Positions 23,141-31,840 of a stretch of 64,000 nt of DNA are shown here, piece by piece. Position numbers and translations under genes: made by a program. Position 1 is the first letter of the stretch. Every line of letters begins with the position of its first letter. Source of the DNA: Gemmatimonadota bacterium (GTDB lineage: Bacteria; Gemmatimonadota; Gemmatimonadetes; Gemmatimonadales; GWC2-71-9). The notes under the pieces were generated by a model. It did no database searches. It was not told the origin of the DNA and worked only from the letters and a program-made list of their open reading frames with translations. The stretch is from contig QHUM01000040.1 of the NCBI GenBank assembly GCA_003222135.1, positions 37,591 to 101,590 on the forward strand, in the 5' to 3' direction.

Positions 23141-23517
23141 GCCGCCGGCGTGCGGATCGCGCGGCTCCCCGCCTCCGCGGCCCGGCGGGCGGCCTCGAGC
23201 GGCGGCAGGTCGCGGTGGAACACGAAATCGAGCAGCATCGCCAGGTTCACTCCAGTGACGAGCGCGATGTCCGACTTGCCCTTGGCGAGCCGGATGGAGC
23301 TGGTCAAGCACGACCCGCCCGGCAGATCGACGAACAGCACCGCCGGCTGGCCGCCGATCGCGGCGGTGAGTCGCGCCGTCAGCGCCCCCGAATCACAGCC
23401 TTCGTTGCTCACGGAGACGAGGGCGTCCTCGACGCCCGTAATCGCCGCGACGGCCGATTTCAGCGCTTGCGCCACCGCCGCGTGTGACACGATCACGCCG
23501 CGCAGCGGCTCACTCAT
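23137..23517 (-). CDS. PTS mannose-family EIIA component
   Basis: The 126-residue cytoplasmic protein has the EIIA(Man) fold start GVIVSHAAVAQAL with the phosphorylated histidine at residue 12, and VLFVDLPGGSCLTSS. EIIA and EIIB are separate genes here, not fused as in E. coli ManX. The ATG overlaps the hprK stop by 8 nt. Confidence 0.92.
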   Translation of the reverse strand: MSEPLRGVIVSHAAVAQALKSAVAAITGVEDALVSVSNEGCDSGALTARLTAAIGGQPAVLFVDLPGGSCLTSSIRLAKGKSDIALVTGVNLAMLLDFVFHRDLPPLEAARRAAEAGSRAIRTPAA

Positions 23518-24478
23518 AGTCTTCCTCGAGGTATTGCTGCAGCTCGCGCCGCTCCGCCATCCGCTTGAGGAGGCGCTCGTTGAAATGCTTCGCCGAATCC
23601 ACGCCGCTGTAGCGCAGCAGGTGGTTCATCGCCACCACCTCACAGATTACGGTGAGATTCTTTCCCGGGTTGAGCGGCACGGTCACGAGCGGCAGCGTGA
23701 TGTCGAGGAGCTGCGTCGTCTGCCCGTCGAGGCCGGTACGATCGTACTCCCGTGTCGCATCCCAATCGTCCAGCTGGACCACGACCTCGACGCGCTTCTG
23801 CTGGCGCACCGCGCGAACCCCGAACAACGCCCGGATGTCGATCAATCCCACGCCGCGGATCTCCATGTAGTGCCGGGCCAGCTCGTGCCCGCGGCCGATC
23901 AACACGTCGTTCCCGTGCCGGGTGACGTGGACGATGTCGTCCGCCACCAGCCGGTGACCGCGCTCCACGAGATCGAGCACGCACTCGCTCTTGCCGATCC
24001 CCGAGCGGCCGAGGAACAAGAGACCCACGCCGAACACGTCGGCGAGCGACGCGTGCACCGTCGTGTTCGGCGCGAACGCCTCGTCGAGGAACGGCTTCAG
24101 ACGGCGATAGAACTCGGCGGTCTTGAGCTTGGTGCGGATCACCGGCACGCCCTGCGCCCGCGCCAGCTCGAGCAGCTCGGGCGGCGGATCCTGCCCCTTC
24201 GAGATGACCACGCACGGCAGGTCGAACCGCACGAAGGTCTCGAGCGACGCGCGGCGCTCGGCGGCGCCGAGCGAGGCGAGGTAGGTGATCTCGGTCTCGC
24301 CCAACACGTGGACGCGGTTCGCCGCGAAGCGCTTGGTGTAGCCCGCGAGGACGAGCCCGGGACTCGACGCCTCCGGAGACGGGATCAGGCGCTCGAGGCC
24401 CACGTCCCCCGTCAGGGCCTCGAGCTGTAGGGGATCGCCCTTGCGCTCGAGCAGGTCGCGCACCCGGAGTCCCGTCAC
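23510..24478 (-). CDS. hprK: HPr kinase/phosphorylase
   Basis: HprK phosphorylates and dephosphorylates Ser46 of HPr according to metabolic state. The 322 residues include the N-terminal domain, Walker A GRSGIGKSE (about 155-163), the catalytic HGNDVLIGRGHELARHY region and the signature MEIRGVGLIDIRALFG. The start is GTG at 24478, overlapping the hpf stop (GTGA). Downstream lie EIIA, EIIB, EIIC, EIID, HPr and EI, so the kinase and its target are co-expressed. Confidence 0.96.
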   Translation of the reverse strand: MTGLRVRDLLERKGDPLQLEALTGDVGLERLIPSPEASSPGLVLAGYTKRFAANRVHVLGETEITYLASLGAAERRASLETFVRFDLPCVVISKGQDPPPELLELARAQGVPVIRTKLKTAEFYRRLKPFLDEAFAPNTTVHASLADVFGVGLLFLGRSGIGKSECVLDLVERGHRLVADDIVHVTRHGNDVLIGRGHELARHYMEIRGVGLIDIRALFGVRAVRQQKRVEVVVQLDDWDATREYDRTGLDGQTTQLLDITLPLVTVPLNPGKNLTVICEVVAMNHLLRYSGVDSAKHFNERLLKRMAERRELQQYLEEDYE

Positions 24479-24810
24479 CGCGGCTCGCGATCCAGCACGG
24501 GGCGGGCCGTCCCCCGCCGCCGCCGCTTCGTCCGCTTCGGCGGCGCCTTGTCGAGCTGGCGCCGCACCTTGGCCGCCGCGCGGTCGAGCGCGGAGCGGTG
24601 ATCTGGCGCCTCCGCGGCGCCCACGTGCACCATCCCGCGCGCGGTGTGCACCCGCACCTCGACGGCGGGCGTGCCGTGGTCCTCGTCGAACAGCACCTGG
24701 GCGTCGTGCGGCCGCGTCGCCATCCGACTCAGCCGCTCCACCAGCCGGCGCGCCCGCTCGCGGAGCTCGTCCGGTACCTCGCAGTGGCGTGCGGTGATTG
24801 TGATCCGCAT
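24475..24810 (-). CDS. hpf: Ribosome hibernation-promoting factor, short form
   Basis: HPF binds the small ribosomal subunit and inactivates ribosomes in stationary phase. The 111-residue protein starts MRITITARHCEVPDELRERA, the typical beta-alpha start, contains FDEDHGTPAVEVRVH and ends in a very basic tail (KRTKRRRRG). It lacks the dimerisation domain of long HPF. A strong AGGAGGAG site precedes the ATG at 24810, 2 nt after the glycosyltransferase stop. Confidence 0.9.
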   Translation of the reverse strand: MRITITARHCEVPDELRERARRLVERLSRMATRPHDAQVLFDEDHGTPAVEVRVHTARGMVHVGAAEAPDHRSALDRAAAKVRRQLDKAPPKRTKRRRRGTARPVLDREPR

Positions 24811-24812
24811 GG

Positions 24813-25928
24813 TCACTCCTCCTGAGCGATGACGCGCTGGAGATGGGCTTCCGTGGCCCGTGCGGCGCGGTCCCACGACAGTTGCTCGGCGAAGGCGCGG
24901 GCGCCGCGCCCCAGTCGGGCGGTCAGGGCCGGGTCGCCCGCGAGCTCGACCAGCCGGTCGGCCAGCGCCGGCACGTCGCCGTGCGGCACCAGGAACCCGG
25001 TCTCGCCGTGCCGCACCGACTCACGCAACCCGGGACTGTCCGACGCCAGCGCGGGCGTGGCGCACGCCGCTGCCTCGACGTTGGAGATGCCCCAACCCTC
25101 CTTCGGACTGGGAAGCACCACCGCCCAGGCCCGTCGCAGCAGGCGGCGCTTCGCTTCCTCCGAGACGAACCCGAGGAACCGCACCGCGCCGGCCTGACCC
25201 AGCGCGCCGGCCAGCCGCTCGAGCCGGACGCGGTCGTCCCCCTGCCCGGCGATCTCGAGCGTCACGTCAGGACGCGTCGCCCGCGCCAGGGCCACGGCCC
25301 GCACCGCGGTTTCCACTCCTTTATAACGCTTGAGGCGCCCCACATACAAGAACGTCGGTGTGGCCGCCCGCGCGGTGGCCGCGTCCGGGGAGTACCACAC
25401 GGCATCGACACCCGGGTAAATGACTTCGACCCGCTCCCGCCGGATGCCCCGCCGTACCAGGTCATCGCGCGTGCTATCGGAGATCGCGTGAAACGCCGCG
25501 CCCTGGTACACGCGCGGGATCAGGCGCTCGGCCGCCCACACGGTCGCCGCGATCGGCCAGCTCGCTTCTGCGAACGCCGTCGTGCCGAACAGATGGGGCA
25601 CGATCACGTAGAACGGCAGGTGGGTGAGGCGCGTCAGGTAGAGGGGCAGCTTGTTGATGTCCTCGACGACGACGTCATAGGGCTGCGTGTGCAGCAGCCG
25701 CCGGACCGCACCGGTGGCGCGGAGCGCGAACGTGTGGCGTCCTCCAAAGCGGTGCACGCGTATCCCGTCGAGCACGGTCTCGGGAGTGCACCCCGGCCAG
25801 CCGCTGGCCACGAGGTCGACGGCATGCCCCCGCTGGACCAGCCGGCCGAAGATTTCGTGCAGGTGGATTTCGGCGCCGCCGGCGTGCGGGTTCTCGCGGT
25901 CGTTCCAGTTGACCAGCAGGATCCTCAC
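24813..25928 (-). CDS. Glycosyltransferase family 4
   Basis: The 371-residue protein has the GT-B fold: an N-lobe with NPHAGGAEIHLHEIFGRL and a C-lobe with FLYVGRLKRYKGVETAVRA, the LPSPKEGWGISNVEAAACATP nucleotide-sugar motif carrying the EX7E-type glutamates, and LVPHGDVPALADRL. It likely adds a hexose to a lipid-linked or cell-wall glycan; donor and acceptor are unknown. The GTG at 25928 overlaps the nusB stop (GTGA). Confidence 0.9.
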   Translation of the reverse strand: MRILLVNWNDRENPHAGGAEIHLHEIFGRLVQRGHAVDLVASGWPGCTPETVLDGIRVHRFGGRHTFALRATGAVRRLLHTQPYDVVVEDINKLPLYLTRLTHLPFYVIVPHLFGTTAFAEASWPIAATVWAAERLIPRVYQGAAFHAISDSTRDDLVRRGIRRERVEVIYPGVDAVWYSPDAATARAATPTFLYVGRLKRYKGVETAVRAVALARATRPDVTLEIAGQGDDRVRLERLAGALGQAGAVRFLGFVSEEAKRRLLRRAWAVVLPSPKEGWGISNVEAAACATPALASDSPGLRESVRHGETGFLVPHGDVPALADRLVELAGDPALTARLGRGARAFAEQLSWDRAARATEAHLQRVIAQEE

Positions 25929-26338
25929 AGCGCGCCGTATTCCCGCGCGACCGCGTCGAGCACGCCGTTCACGAACGCCGGCGCTTTGGCTCCGGCGAAC
26001 CAGTGGGCCAGCTTCACTGCTTCGTCGATGACGACGCGCGGCGGCGTCGACCCTTCGGCGAGCTCGGCGAGCGCCAGGCGCAGAATGCTCTTTTCCACCA
26101 CGCCGACGCGGTCCAGGCGCCAGTGGTCGGCCGCATCGGCGACGCGCCGGTCGAACTCGGGGAGCCCGGCAATCGCTTTGGCCGCGAGGTCCGCGCCGCG
26201 GTCGCGGCCCTCGGGCATGCGCCCGAACCCGCCCGCCAGGCGCGAGACCACTGTCGCGATGGACGGGCGGCCCGACAGTTCCCACGCGTAGAGGATTTGG
26301 AGGGCGCGGGCCCGGGCCTTAGTCTCGGGGCGCTGCAC
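25925..26338 (-). CDS. nusB: Transcription antitermination factor NusB
   Basis: NusB with NusE binds boxA in rRNA leaders. The 137-residue all-helical protein has ETKARARALQILYAWELSG at the start, VVEKSILRLALAELAEG in the middle and the signature VVIDEAVKLAHWFAGAKAPA with FVNGVLDAV. Start GTG at 26338 overlaps ribH by 20 nt; ribH-nusB pairing is common in bacteria. Confidence 0.94.
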   Translation of the reverse strand: MQRPETKARARALQILYAWELSGRPSIATVVSRLAGGFGRMPEGRDRGADLAAKAIAGLPEFDRRVADAADHWRLDRVGVVEKSILRLALAELAEGSTPPRVVIDEAVKLAHWFAGAKAPAFVNGVLDAVAREYGAL

Positions 26339-26804
26339 GGCTGAGCTGGGCCAGGACGTCGGCCGTGGTGAGTGCCGCCTCGGCCGCCTCGTAGCCTTTG
26401 TTCCCGGCGGCGCCGCCGGCCCGCGCCATCGCCTGCTCGAGCGACTCGGTGGTGAGCACCCCGAATCCGACGGCGAGCCGATGCGCCAGGGCGACGTTGC
26501 CGAGGCCACGCGCCGCCTCGCCCGCGACGTACTCGAAATGCGGCGTCTCGCCCCGGATCACGCAGCCGAGCGCCACGATCGCCGAGTACCGCCCGCTCGC
26601 GGCCGCGGCTTCCGCGGCGACCGGCAGCTCGAACGCCCCCGGGACCCAGACGACGTCCACCCGCCCGTCCGCCACACCCTTCTCCTGCAGGCACTGGCGC
26701 GCCCCCTGGAGCAAGCGGCTGGTGACGACCTCGTTGTAGCGGGCGACCAGCACGGCCACGCGGACCTGACGCGGCACGCGGGGCGAACTCTGGAACTCGG
26801 CCAC
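26319..26804 (-). CDS. ribH: 6,7-dimethyl-8-ribityllumazine synthase
   Basis: RibH condenses the pyrimidine and butanone-phosphate precursors of riboflavin. The 161 residues include the substrate motifs ARYNEVVTSRLLQGA, WVPGAFELPV, ALGCVIRGETPHFEYVA and GVLTTESLEQAMARAGG. The start is a GTG at 26804, 2 nt after the ribBA stop. Confidence 0.96.
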   Translation of the reverse strand: MAEFQSSPRVPRQVRVAVLVARYNEVVTSRLLQGARQCLQEKGVADGRVDVVWVPGAFELPVAAEAAAASGRYSAIVALGCVIRGETPHFEYVAGEAARGLGNVALAHRLAVGFGVLTTESLEQAMARAGGAAGNKGYEAAEAALTTADVLAQLSRAAPRD

Positions 26805-26806
26805 GG

Positions 26807-28012
26807 TCAGTGGGTGAGCAGGTGGCCGAGTTTGTCCCGCTTGGCGTCGAGGTAGGAGCGGTTCTCGTCCGAGGGAGTCATGACGATCGGGACGCGCTCG
26901 ACGATCTCCAGCCCGTAGCCCTCGAGCCCGACCAGTTTCATCGGGTTGTTGGTGAGCACGCGGATGGAGGAGAGCCCGAGGTCGAGCAGGATCTGCGCCC
27001 CGATGCCGTAGTTACGGAGGTCGGGCTTGAAGCCGAGCTCGCGGTTCGCGTCCACCGTATCGTGGCCCGCGTCCTGGAGCTCGTACGCCTTGAGCTTGTT
27101 GAGCAGGCCGATTCCCCGGCCTTCCTGGTCGAGATAGACGACCACGCCGCGGCCCTCGGCCGCGATCATGCGCATCGCGCTGTCCAGCTGCCAGCCGCAA
27201 TCACACCGCATCGAACCGAACACGTCGCCCGTGAGGCACTTCGAGTGCATGCGCACCAGCGCGCCCGGTTGCCGCGCCACCTCGCCGTACACCAGCGCCA
27301 CGTGCTCCGCTGTATCCACGTCGTTCTTGTAGCCGATGATCGCGAACTCTCCGTACGGCGTGGGCAGCCGCGCCTGCGCGACGCGGTGCACCAGACGCTC
27401 GTGCGCCAGCCGGTAGGCCACGAGCTGCGCCACCGTGATGAAGGTGAGCCCGTGCCGCTCAGCGAACCGCTCCAGGTCGGGCCGCCGCGCCATGGAGCCG
27501 TCGGGGTTCAGGATCTCACAGATCACGCCCGCGGGATAGAGCCCCGCGAGCCGGGCGAGATCCACGCTCGCCTCGGTTTGGCCCACGCGCTGGAGCACGC
27601 CGCCCGGACGCGCCCGCAGCGGAAACACGTGACCCGGTCGCCGCAGGTCTGCCGGCACGGTGGCGGGATCGATGGCCACGCGGACGGTCGCCGCCCGATC
27701 GGCCGCCGAGATGCCGGTCGTGACCCCGAAGCGCGTGGCCGCGTCGATCGAAACGGTGAAGGCGGTTTCGTGTGCCTCGGTGTTGTGCTCGGCCATCTGC
27801 GTGAGACCCAACGCCTGGCAGCGGTCCGGCATCAACGTCAGGCAGACGAGCCCGCGGGCGTGCGTCGCCAGAAAATTGATCATCTCCGGGGTGACCCGCT
27901 CGGCCGCGCCGACCAGGTCGCCCTCGTTCTCGCGGTTCTCGTCGTCGGCCACGATGACGAGCTTCCCCGCACGGATGTCCGCGATCGCTTGTTCTATGGT
28001 GTGCTGCGGCAT
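26807..28012 (-). CDS. ribBA: Bifunctional 3,4-DHBP synthase / GTP cyclohydrolase II
   Basis: This 401-residue fusion supplies both riboflavin precursors. The N-terminal half has the DHBP synthase motif DDENRENEGDLVGAA and HTEAHE-type region HNTEAHETAF. The C-terminal half has the cyclohydrolase II zinc motif CLTGDVFGSMRCDCGWQL and DQEGRGIGLLNKLKAYELQD. Both active sites look complete. The ATG at 28012 overlaps ribE by 19 nt. Confidence 0.96.
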   Translation of the reverse strand: MPQHTIEQAIADIRAGKLVIVADDENRENEGDLVGAAERVTPEMINFLATHARGLVCLTLMPDRCQALGLTQMAEHNTEAHETAFTVSIDAATRFGVTTGISAADRAATVRVAIDPATVPADLRRPGHVFPLRARPGGVLQRVGQTEASVDLARLAGLYPAGVICEILNPDGSMARRPDLERFAERHGLTFITVAQLVAYRLAHERLVHRVAQARLPTPYGEFAIIGYKNDVDTAEHVALVYGEVARQPGALVRMHSKCLTGDVFGSMRCDCGWQLDSAMRMIAAEGRGVVVYLDQEGRGIGLLNKLKAYELQDAGHDTVDANRELGFKPDLRNYGIGAQILLDLGLSSIRVLTNNPMKLVGLEGYGLEIVERVPIVMTPSDENRSYLDAKRDKLGHLLTH

Positions 28013-28644
28013 AAATACCTCACGTACTTCCCCAACACATCTCCCTCCACGTGAACCCGGTCGCCCACGCGCAGGTTTCCGAGCGTCGTGCGCCGGCGCG
28101 TGAACGGAATCAGCGCCACCTGCACAAGGTCCGGTCCCGGGAGCGCATTGATCGTCAGACTCACCCCATCCAGCGTGATCGATCCTCGTGGAATCGAGCT
28201 GTCGCGCACTTCGCGCGGCACCCGCAGGTCGTACACCCACGCGTCACCGCGTCGGTCCGCGCGCTCCACCACGGCCACTCCGTCGACGTGCCCCTGCACG
28301 ATGTGCCCCCCGACGCGGTCCGCCGCGCGCAGCGCGCGCTCCAGATTCACTTTCCGACCGGTCACGTATTCCCCGAACAGGGTCCGGCCTTCGGTGGTCT
28401 CGATCACGTGGACCGTGAACCCGCCCGCCGCGACCCGTTCGACCGTGAGGCACGCGCCGTTCACGGCGATGCTCTCGCCCTTCTTCAACCCCTTGTACGG
28501 GGCGCGGATCGTGAGAACGAGCCCGTCCTCCCCTTCCCGCCGCCCGACAGGGCGTCCTTTAGGGTTCCCCCTCCCCCGGCCGTTCCCGCCGTTGCGCGAG
28601 ACAACGCCCACCCGCCCGATGGCACTTACGATTCCGGTAAACAT
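27994..28644 (-). CDS. ribE: Riboflavin synthase alpha chain, with a Gly/Arg-rich insertion
   Basis: Riboflavin synthase dismutates two lumazines. The protein starts MFTGIVSAIGRVG and has the twin lumazine-binding domains, with AVNGACLTVE and HIVQGHVDGV in the first half and ITLDGVSLTIN in the second. At 216 residues it is near the usual length, but about 25 residues rich in Gly, Arg and Asn (from around residue 16) interrupt the first domain between two strands. The start ATG at 28644 overlaps ribD by 19 nt. Confidence 0.94.
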   Translation of the reverse strand: MFTGIVSAIGRVGVVSRNGGNGRGRGNPKGRPVGRREGEDGLVLTIRAPYKGLKKGESIAVNGACLTVERVAAGGFTVHVIETTEGRTLFGEYVTGRKVNLERALRAADRVGGHIVQGHVDGVAVVERADRRGDAWVYDLRVPREVRDSSIPRGSITLDGVSLTINALPGPDLVQVALIPFTRRRTTLGNLRVGDRVHVEGDVLGKYVRYLCRSTP

Positions 28645-29699
28645 AGCCGCCTGTCCAATACCAATAATGTATCCGGACCCATCGCGCGCCGCTCCACCGG
28701 AATCCAGCGCGGCGCTTCGGGGAGCGGTGCCCCGGCCACGCCCGGAAAGGCCGGCACGGCGCCCTCTCCCAGCCATACCGGGGCCTGGACCCAGTAGAGT
28801 CGATCGACGAGCCCTTCGGCCAGCAGCTTCGCGCCCAGCGCCCCGCCCCCTTCACACAGCACCGAGTGGATCCCGGCGCCGCGCAGCATCCGCAGGCCGT
28901 CCGCGAGCGAGGCCGGACGAAACACCCGTACACCGCTCCGCTCCAGCAGCGCGACGCTCCCCACCGGGGCATCCGCCGACGCCATGACCCAGGTCGGCAT
29001 GTCGCGCGCGGTTTTTACGAGATTCGCGGTCTCGTTCAGCATGGCGCGCCGGTCGAACACGACGCGCACGGGCGGCCGGCGCGGCGTGATGGGGCCGCGC
29101 ACGGTGAGCTGCGGGTCGTCGCGCAACGCGGTCGTCCCGCCCACGGCGATCGCGTCGAATCCCGCGCGCAGCCACTGCACATACTCGCGCGCGGCCTCGC
29201 CCGATACCCAGCGCGAGCTGCCGTGGGCGTCCGCGATGCGGGCGTCGATCGACGTCGCGAGCTTGAGCGCCACGAACGGACGCTCGGCCTGGGCGCGCGC
29301 GAACAGGAACGGGGCGTTGAGCGCCGCGGCCCGTTCGGCGAGCACGCCGAATGTGACCGCCACGCCCTTGGCGCGCAGCACCTCGGCTCCGCCCCGCGCC
29401 TCGGGATCGGGATCGCGGATCGCCGCGACCACGCGCGTCACCCCGGCGGCGATGAGCGCGTCCGTGCACGGCGGCGTCTTGCCGTGGTGGGCGCACGGCT
29501 CGAGGGTCACCACCACGGTCGCGCCGCGCGCCCGCGCGCCGGCGGCCGCGAGGGCCACGACTTCCGCGTGCGGCTCCCCGAATTCCGCATGAAACCCCTC
29601 GCCCACTACCGTGCCGCCCTGGAGGACCACGGCGCCGACGAGGGGATTTGGCGCGACGCGCCCCCAACCCCGCACCGCGAGGTCGAGGGCGCGCCCCAT
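28626..29699 (-). CDS. ribD: Bifunctional deaminase/reductase RibD
   Basis: RibD performs the second and third steps of riboflavin synthesis. The 357 residues hold an N-terminal cytidine-deaminase-like domain with zinc ligands in HAEVVAL and EPCAHHGKTPPC, and a C-terminal reductase domain with LKLATSIDARIA, DPQLTVRGP and LCEGGGALGAKLL. It heads the ribD-ribE-ribBA-ribH set. The ATG at 29699 is 22 nt after the outer-membrane gene stop, leaving no room for an FMN riboswitch. Confidence 0.96.
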   Translation of the reverse strand: MGRALDLAVRGWGRVAPNPLVGAVVLQGGTVVGEGFHAEFGEPHAEVVALAAAGARARGATVVVTLEPCAHHGKTPPCTDALIAAGVTRVVAAIRDPDPEARGGAEVLRAKGVAVTFGVLAERAAALNAPFLFARAQAERPFVALKLATSIDARIADAHGSSRWVSGEAAREYVQWLRAGFDAIAVGGTTALRDDPQLTVRGPITPRRPPVRVVFDRRAMLNETANLVKTARDMPTWVMASADAPVGSVALLERSGVRVFRPASLADGLRMLRGAGIHSVLCEGGGALGAKLLAEGLVDRLYWVQAPVWLGEGAVPAFPGVAGAPLPEAPRWIPVERRAMGPDTLLVLDRRLCLPES

Positions 29700-29721
29700 C
29701 GCCTCCCGTTCGGGAGACCCG

Positions 29722-30696
29722 TTAGAAGCCGAAGCGGAGCCCGACACCTCCGAAGACATGGCCCGCCTTGGGGTCAAAGTTGGAGAAGGTCGTCGCGAAA
29801 CTCTGGTCCTTCCCCGTCTGGAAGCCGACTTCCCCCACCAGCTTGATGACCGCGAGGCTGAGCCCCGCATCGGCGAACACCACCTCGCGCGTGTTGGCCG
29901 GATTGATGACGACAGTGCGCACATGCGCGGGGTTCAGAGGATCGTCGTGGAACCGGACGGCCGTCTGGCTGGAGCTGTAGTGATCGATGCCGAGCCCCGC
30001 CGCGAGATCGACGAGCACGAACTTCCAGCTCGCCACCGCGCGATAGCTGTCGGCCTTCAGGTCCATGCTGAACTCGAACTGGTCCCCGGTGCCGAACGCC
30101 GGACCGAGAATGCCATACTGGATGCGCGGCAGGGTGCGACGCATCCAGCTCACCGACAGCGCCGGGATCGGGAAGGTGCCGGCGAGGATCCCGACGCGCG
30201 CGCCGTAGCCGATGCCGAGGGCGGCACCACCGATGTGCGCGGCGTTCGAGTCCACCGCCAGGCCCGACACGCCGCCCGTGGGCAGCACGACGGCCGACCC
30301 GAGCGCATCCACTGAGAGGAAGCCGCCGCGCCCGCGGACCAGCCCGAGGGCCGCCTCGACCAGCGGTGCGGGGATGGCCCCGTTGAAGCTCGACGGCACC
30401 CGGCTCTGACTCGCCGAGTCCGGGTTCGGCAGCGACGCCTTGATGGCGTTCACCCGCGCGGTGATCGTGAGATGTCCGATCCCGCCCAGCGAGCCGGAAG
30501 TGCCGAGCACCGGGTTGCCGCCGCTCACGATCATGCCGGCGAGCGGATGGAACGCCCGGATCGCGTCGACCGCGGTGTTGCAGGCCGCGGTGGCGTTCGG
30601 GTCGGGCATGGCGCACTGCGGGTCCTGGGCGGCGAGCGGCGCCGCGAATGCAATAAGCGCGACTGCAATGGTCGTAAGGTTCTTTGACGAATACAT
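29722..30696 (-). CDS. Outer-membrane beta-barrel protein
   Basis: The 324-residue protein has a signal peptide (IAVALIAFAAPLAAQ), a Cys-containing segment (CAMPDPNATAACNTAV) and alternating hydrophobic beta strands ending in phenylalanine (GGVGLRFGF), the BAM recognition ending. No specific family is recognised; it may be a transporter or structural barrel. The ATG at 30696 has a strong GAGGAGGAGG site. Repeat copy B lies in its 5' leader, and it may be the first gene of the riboflavin/PTS run. Confidence 0.75.
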   Translation of the reverse strand: MYSSKNLTTIAVALIAFAAPLAAQDPQCAMPDPNATAACNTAVDAIRAFHPLAGMIVSGGNPVLGTSGSLGGIGHLTITARVNAIKASLPNPDSASQSRVPSSFNGAIPAPLVEAALGLVRGRGGFLSVDALGSAVVLPTGGVSGLAVDSNAAHIGGAALGIGYGARVGILAGTFPIPALSVSWMRRTLPRIQYGILGPAFGTGDQFEFSMDLKADSYRAVASWKFVLVDLAAGLGIDHYSSSQTAVRFHDDPLNPAHVRTVVINPANTREVVFADAGLSLAVIKLVGEVGFQTGKDQSFATTFSNFDPKAGHVFGGVGLRFGF

Positions 30697-30717
30697 ATGT
30701 CCTCCTCCTCATGTGTT

Positions 30718-30812
30718 CCCATCCTGAAGGATGGGCTCGGCCAGACACTGTCCTGAAGGACAACGGGTGTGCTTCAGCACAGTGCAGTGCCGAGCCCACG
30801 CTTCAGCGTGGG
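30718..30812. repeat. Composite palindromic repeat, copy B
   Basis: A 95-nt element with the plan of copy A: CCCATCCTGAAGGATGGG (30718-30735), CTCGGC, a TGTCC-TGAA-GGACA hairpin (30749-30762), a TGTGC-TTCA-GCACA hairpin (30768-30781), GCCGAG (30789-30794) and CCCACGCTTCAGCGTGGG (30795-30812). Offsets between parts match copy A within 2 nt. The stem arms differ from copy A but stay paired, while the TGAA or TTCA centres are constant. It starts 2 nt after the purM stop. Confidence 0.85.
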
Positions 30813-30814
30813 GA

Positions 30815-31840
30815 TCAACGTTCTGCGAACTTGACCGCTCGCGTCCCGGCGCGCACCTCGCCGACCAGCCACGTCTCCACCTGGACACGCCGCGCGGCCG
30901 CCGTGATGGCTTCCACGTCATCGCGACCGGCGATGGCGATCATGCCGACTCCGAGGTTGAACACGCGGCGCATTTCGCCGAGTGACACCCGGCCGGCCCG
31001 CATTAGTACCCGGAAGACGGCCGGCCAGCGCCACGCGCGGGCATCGATTACGGCCTCGCAGTCCGGTGGCAGGACGCGCACCACGTTGCCCGCGATACCG
31101 CCCCCGGTAATGTGAGCCAGGGCGTGCGGGCGGGAGATGACCGGGGTCACGGCGGTCGCATAACTCCGGTGCACGGCGAGCAACACCTGTGCCACGGACT
31201 GACCGGTCTCCGGAAACTCGTGACCTATATCCAGGCCGAGGGTGTCGAACACGATCTGCCGGGCGAGCGTATAGCCGTTCGTGTGCAGTCCGTTCGACGC
31301 GTAGCCGATCAACACGTCGCCGGGTCGCACGCGATCCCCGTGCAGCGCCGCGCCCTCTTCCACGACCCCGACGATGGTTCCCGCGAGATCGTACTGTCCC
31401 GGCTGGTACAGGTCGGGGAGCTCCGCGGTCTCGCCACCCGCCAGCGTCATATCGTGCGCGCGGCAACCGCGCGCGATTCCGGCGACGAGCGACGCGGCGA
31501 CATCGGGCTCGAGCTTCCCCGTCGCGATGTAATCGAGCAGCGCGATCGGCCGCGCTCCGTGCACCAAAATGTCGTTCACGCAGTGGTTCACGAGATCCTC
31601 GCCCACCGTATCGTGAATCCCGGCCCGGGCGGCGACCAGCACCTTGGTCCCGACGCCGTCGGTCGAGAGGACGAGGACGGGGCGCTCGTACCCCGGCGGG
31701 ACGCGCACCATCCCGCCGAACGCGCCGATCTCCCCGAGCGCCAGCGGCGTGCGCGTGCTGCGCACCAGCTCGGCGATGCGGCGCTTCGCCTCCTCGGCGG
31801 CGTCGAGACGGACGCCCACCGCCGCGTAGCGTTCGGTCAC
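30815..31840 (-). CDS. purM: Phosphoribosylformylglycinamidine cyclo-ligase
   Basis: PurM closes the imidazole ring (AIR synthetase) in purine synthesis. The 341-residue protein has the ATP-binding LSTDGVGTKVLVA, HCVNDILVHGARPIALLDYIA, AGGETAELPDLYQPGQYDLAG and IGYASNGLHTNGYTLAR motifs. SelD shares this fold but the GGETAE and ITGGGI motifs indicate PurM. The start GTG at 31840 overlaps the kinase stop (GTGA). Confidence 0.95.
   Translation of the reverse strand: MTERYAAVGVRLDAAEEAKRRIAELVRSTRTPLALGEIGAFGGMVRVPPGYERPVLVLSTDGVGTKVLVAARAGIHDTVGEDLVNHCVNDILVHGARPIALLDYIATGKLEPDVAASLVAGIARGCRAHDMTLAGGETAELPDLYQPGQYDLAGTIVGVVEEGAALHGDRVRPGDVLIGYASNGLHTNGYTLARQIVFDTLGLDIGHEFPETGQSVAQVLLAVHRSYATAVTPVISRPHALAHITGGGIAGNVVRVLPPDCEAVIDARAWRWPAVFRVLMRAGRVSLGEMRRVFNLGVGMIAIAGRDDVEAITAAARRVQVETWLVGEVRAGTRAVKFAER

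Noticed and set aside
29700..29721. FMN riboswitch before ribD
   Set aside because: The gap is 22 nt and the longer leader further upstream, before the barrel gene, has only repeat copy B and no FMN aptamer motifs.
30815..31840. selD, given the nearby selB
   Set aside because: The fold is shared, but the motifs and length are those of PurM, and it lacks the SelD N-terminal Cys/Sec loop.
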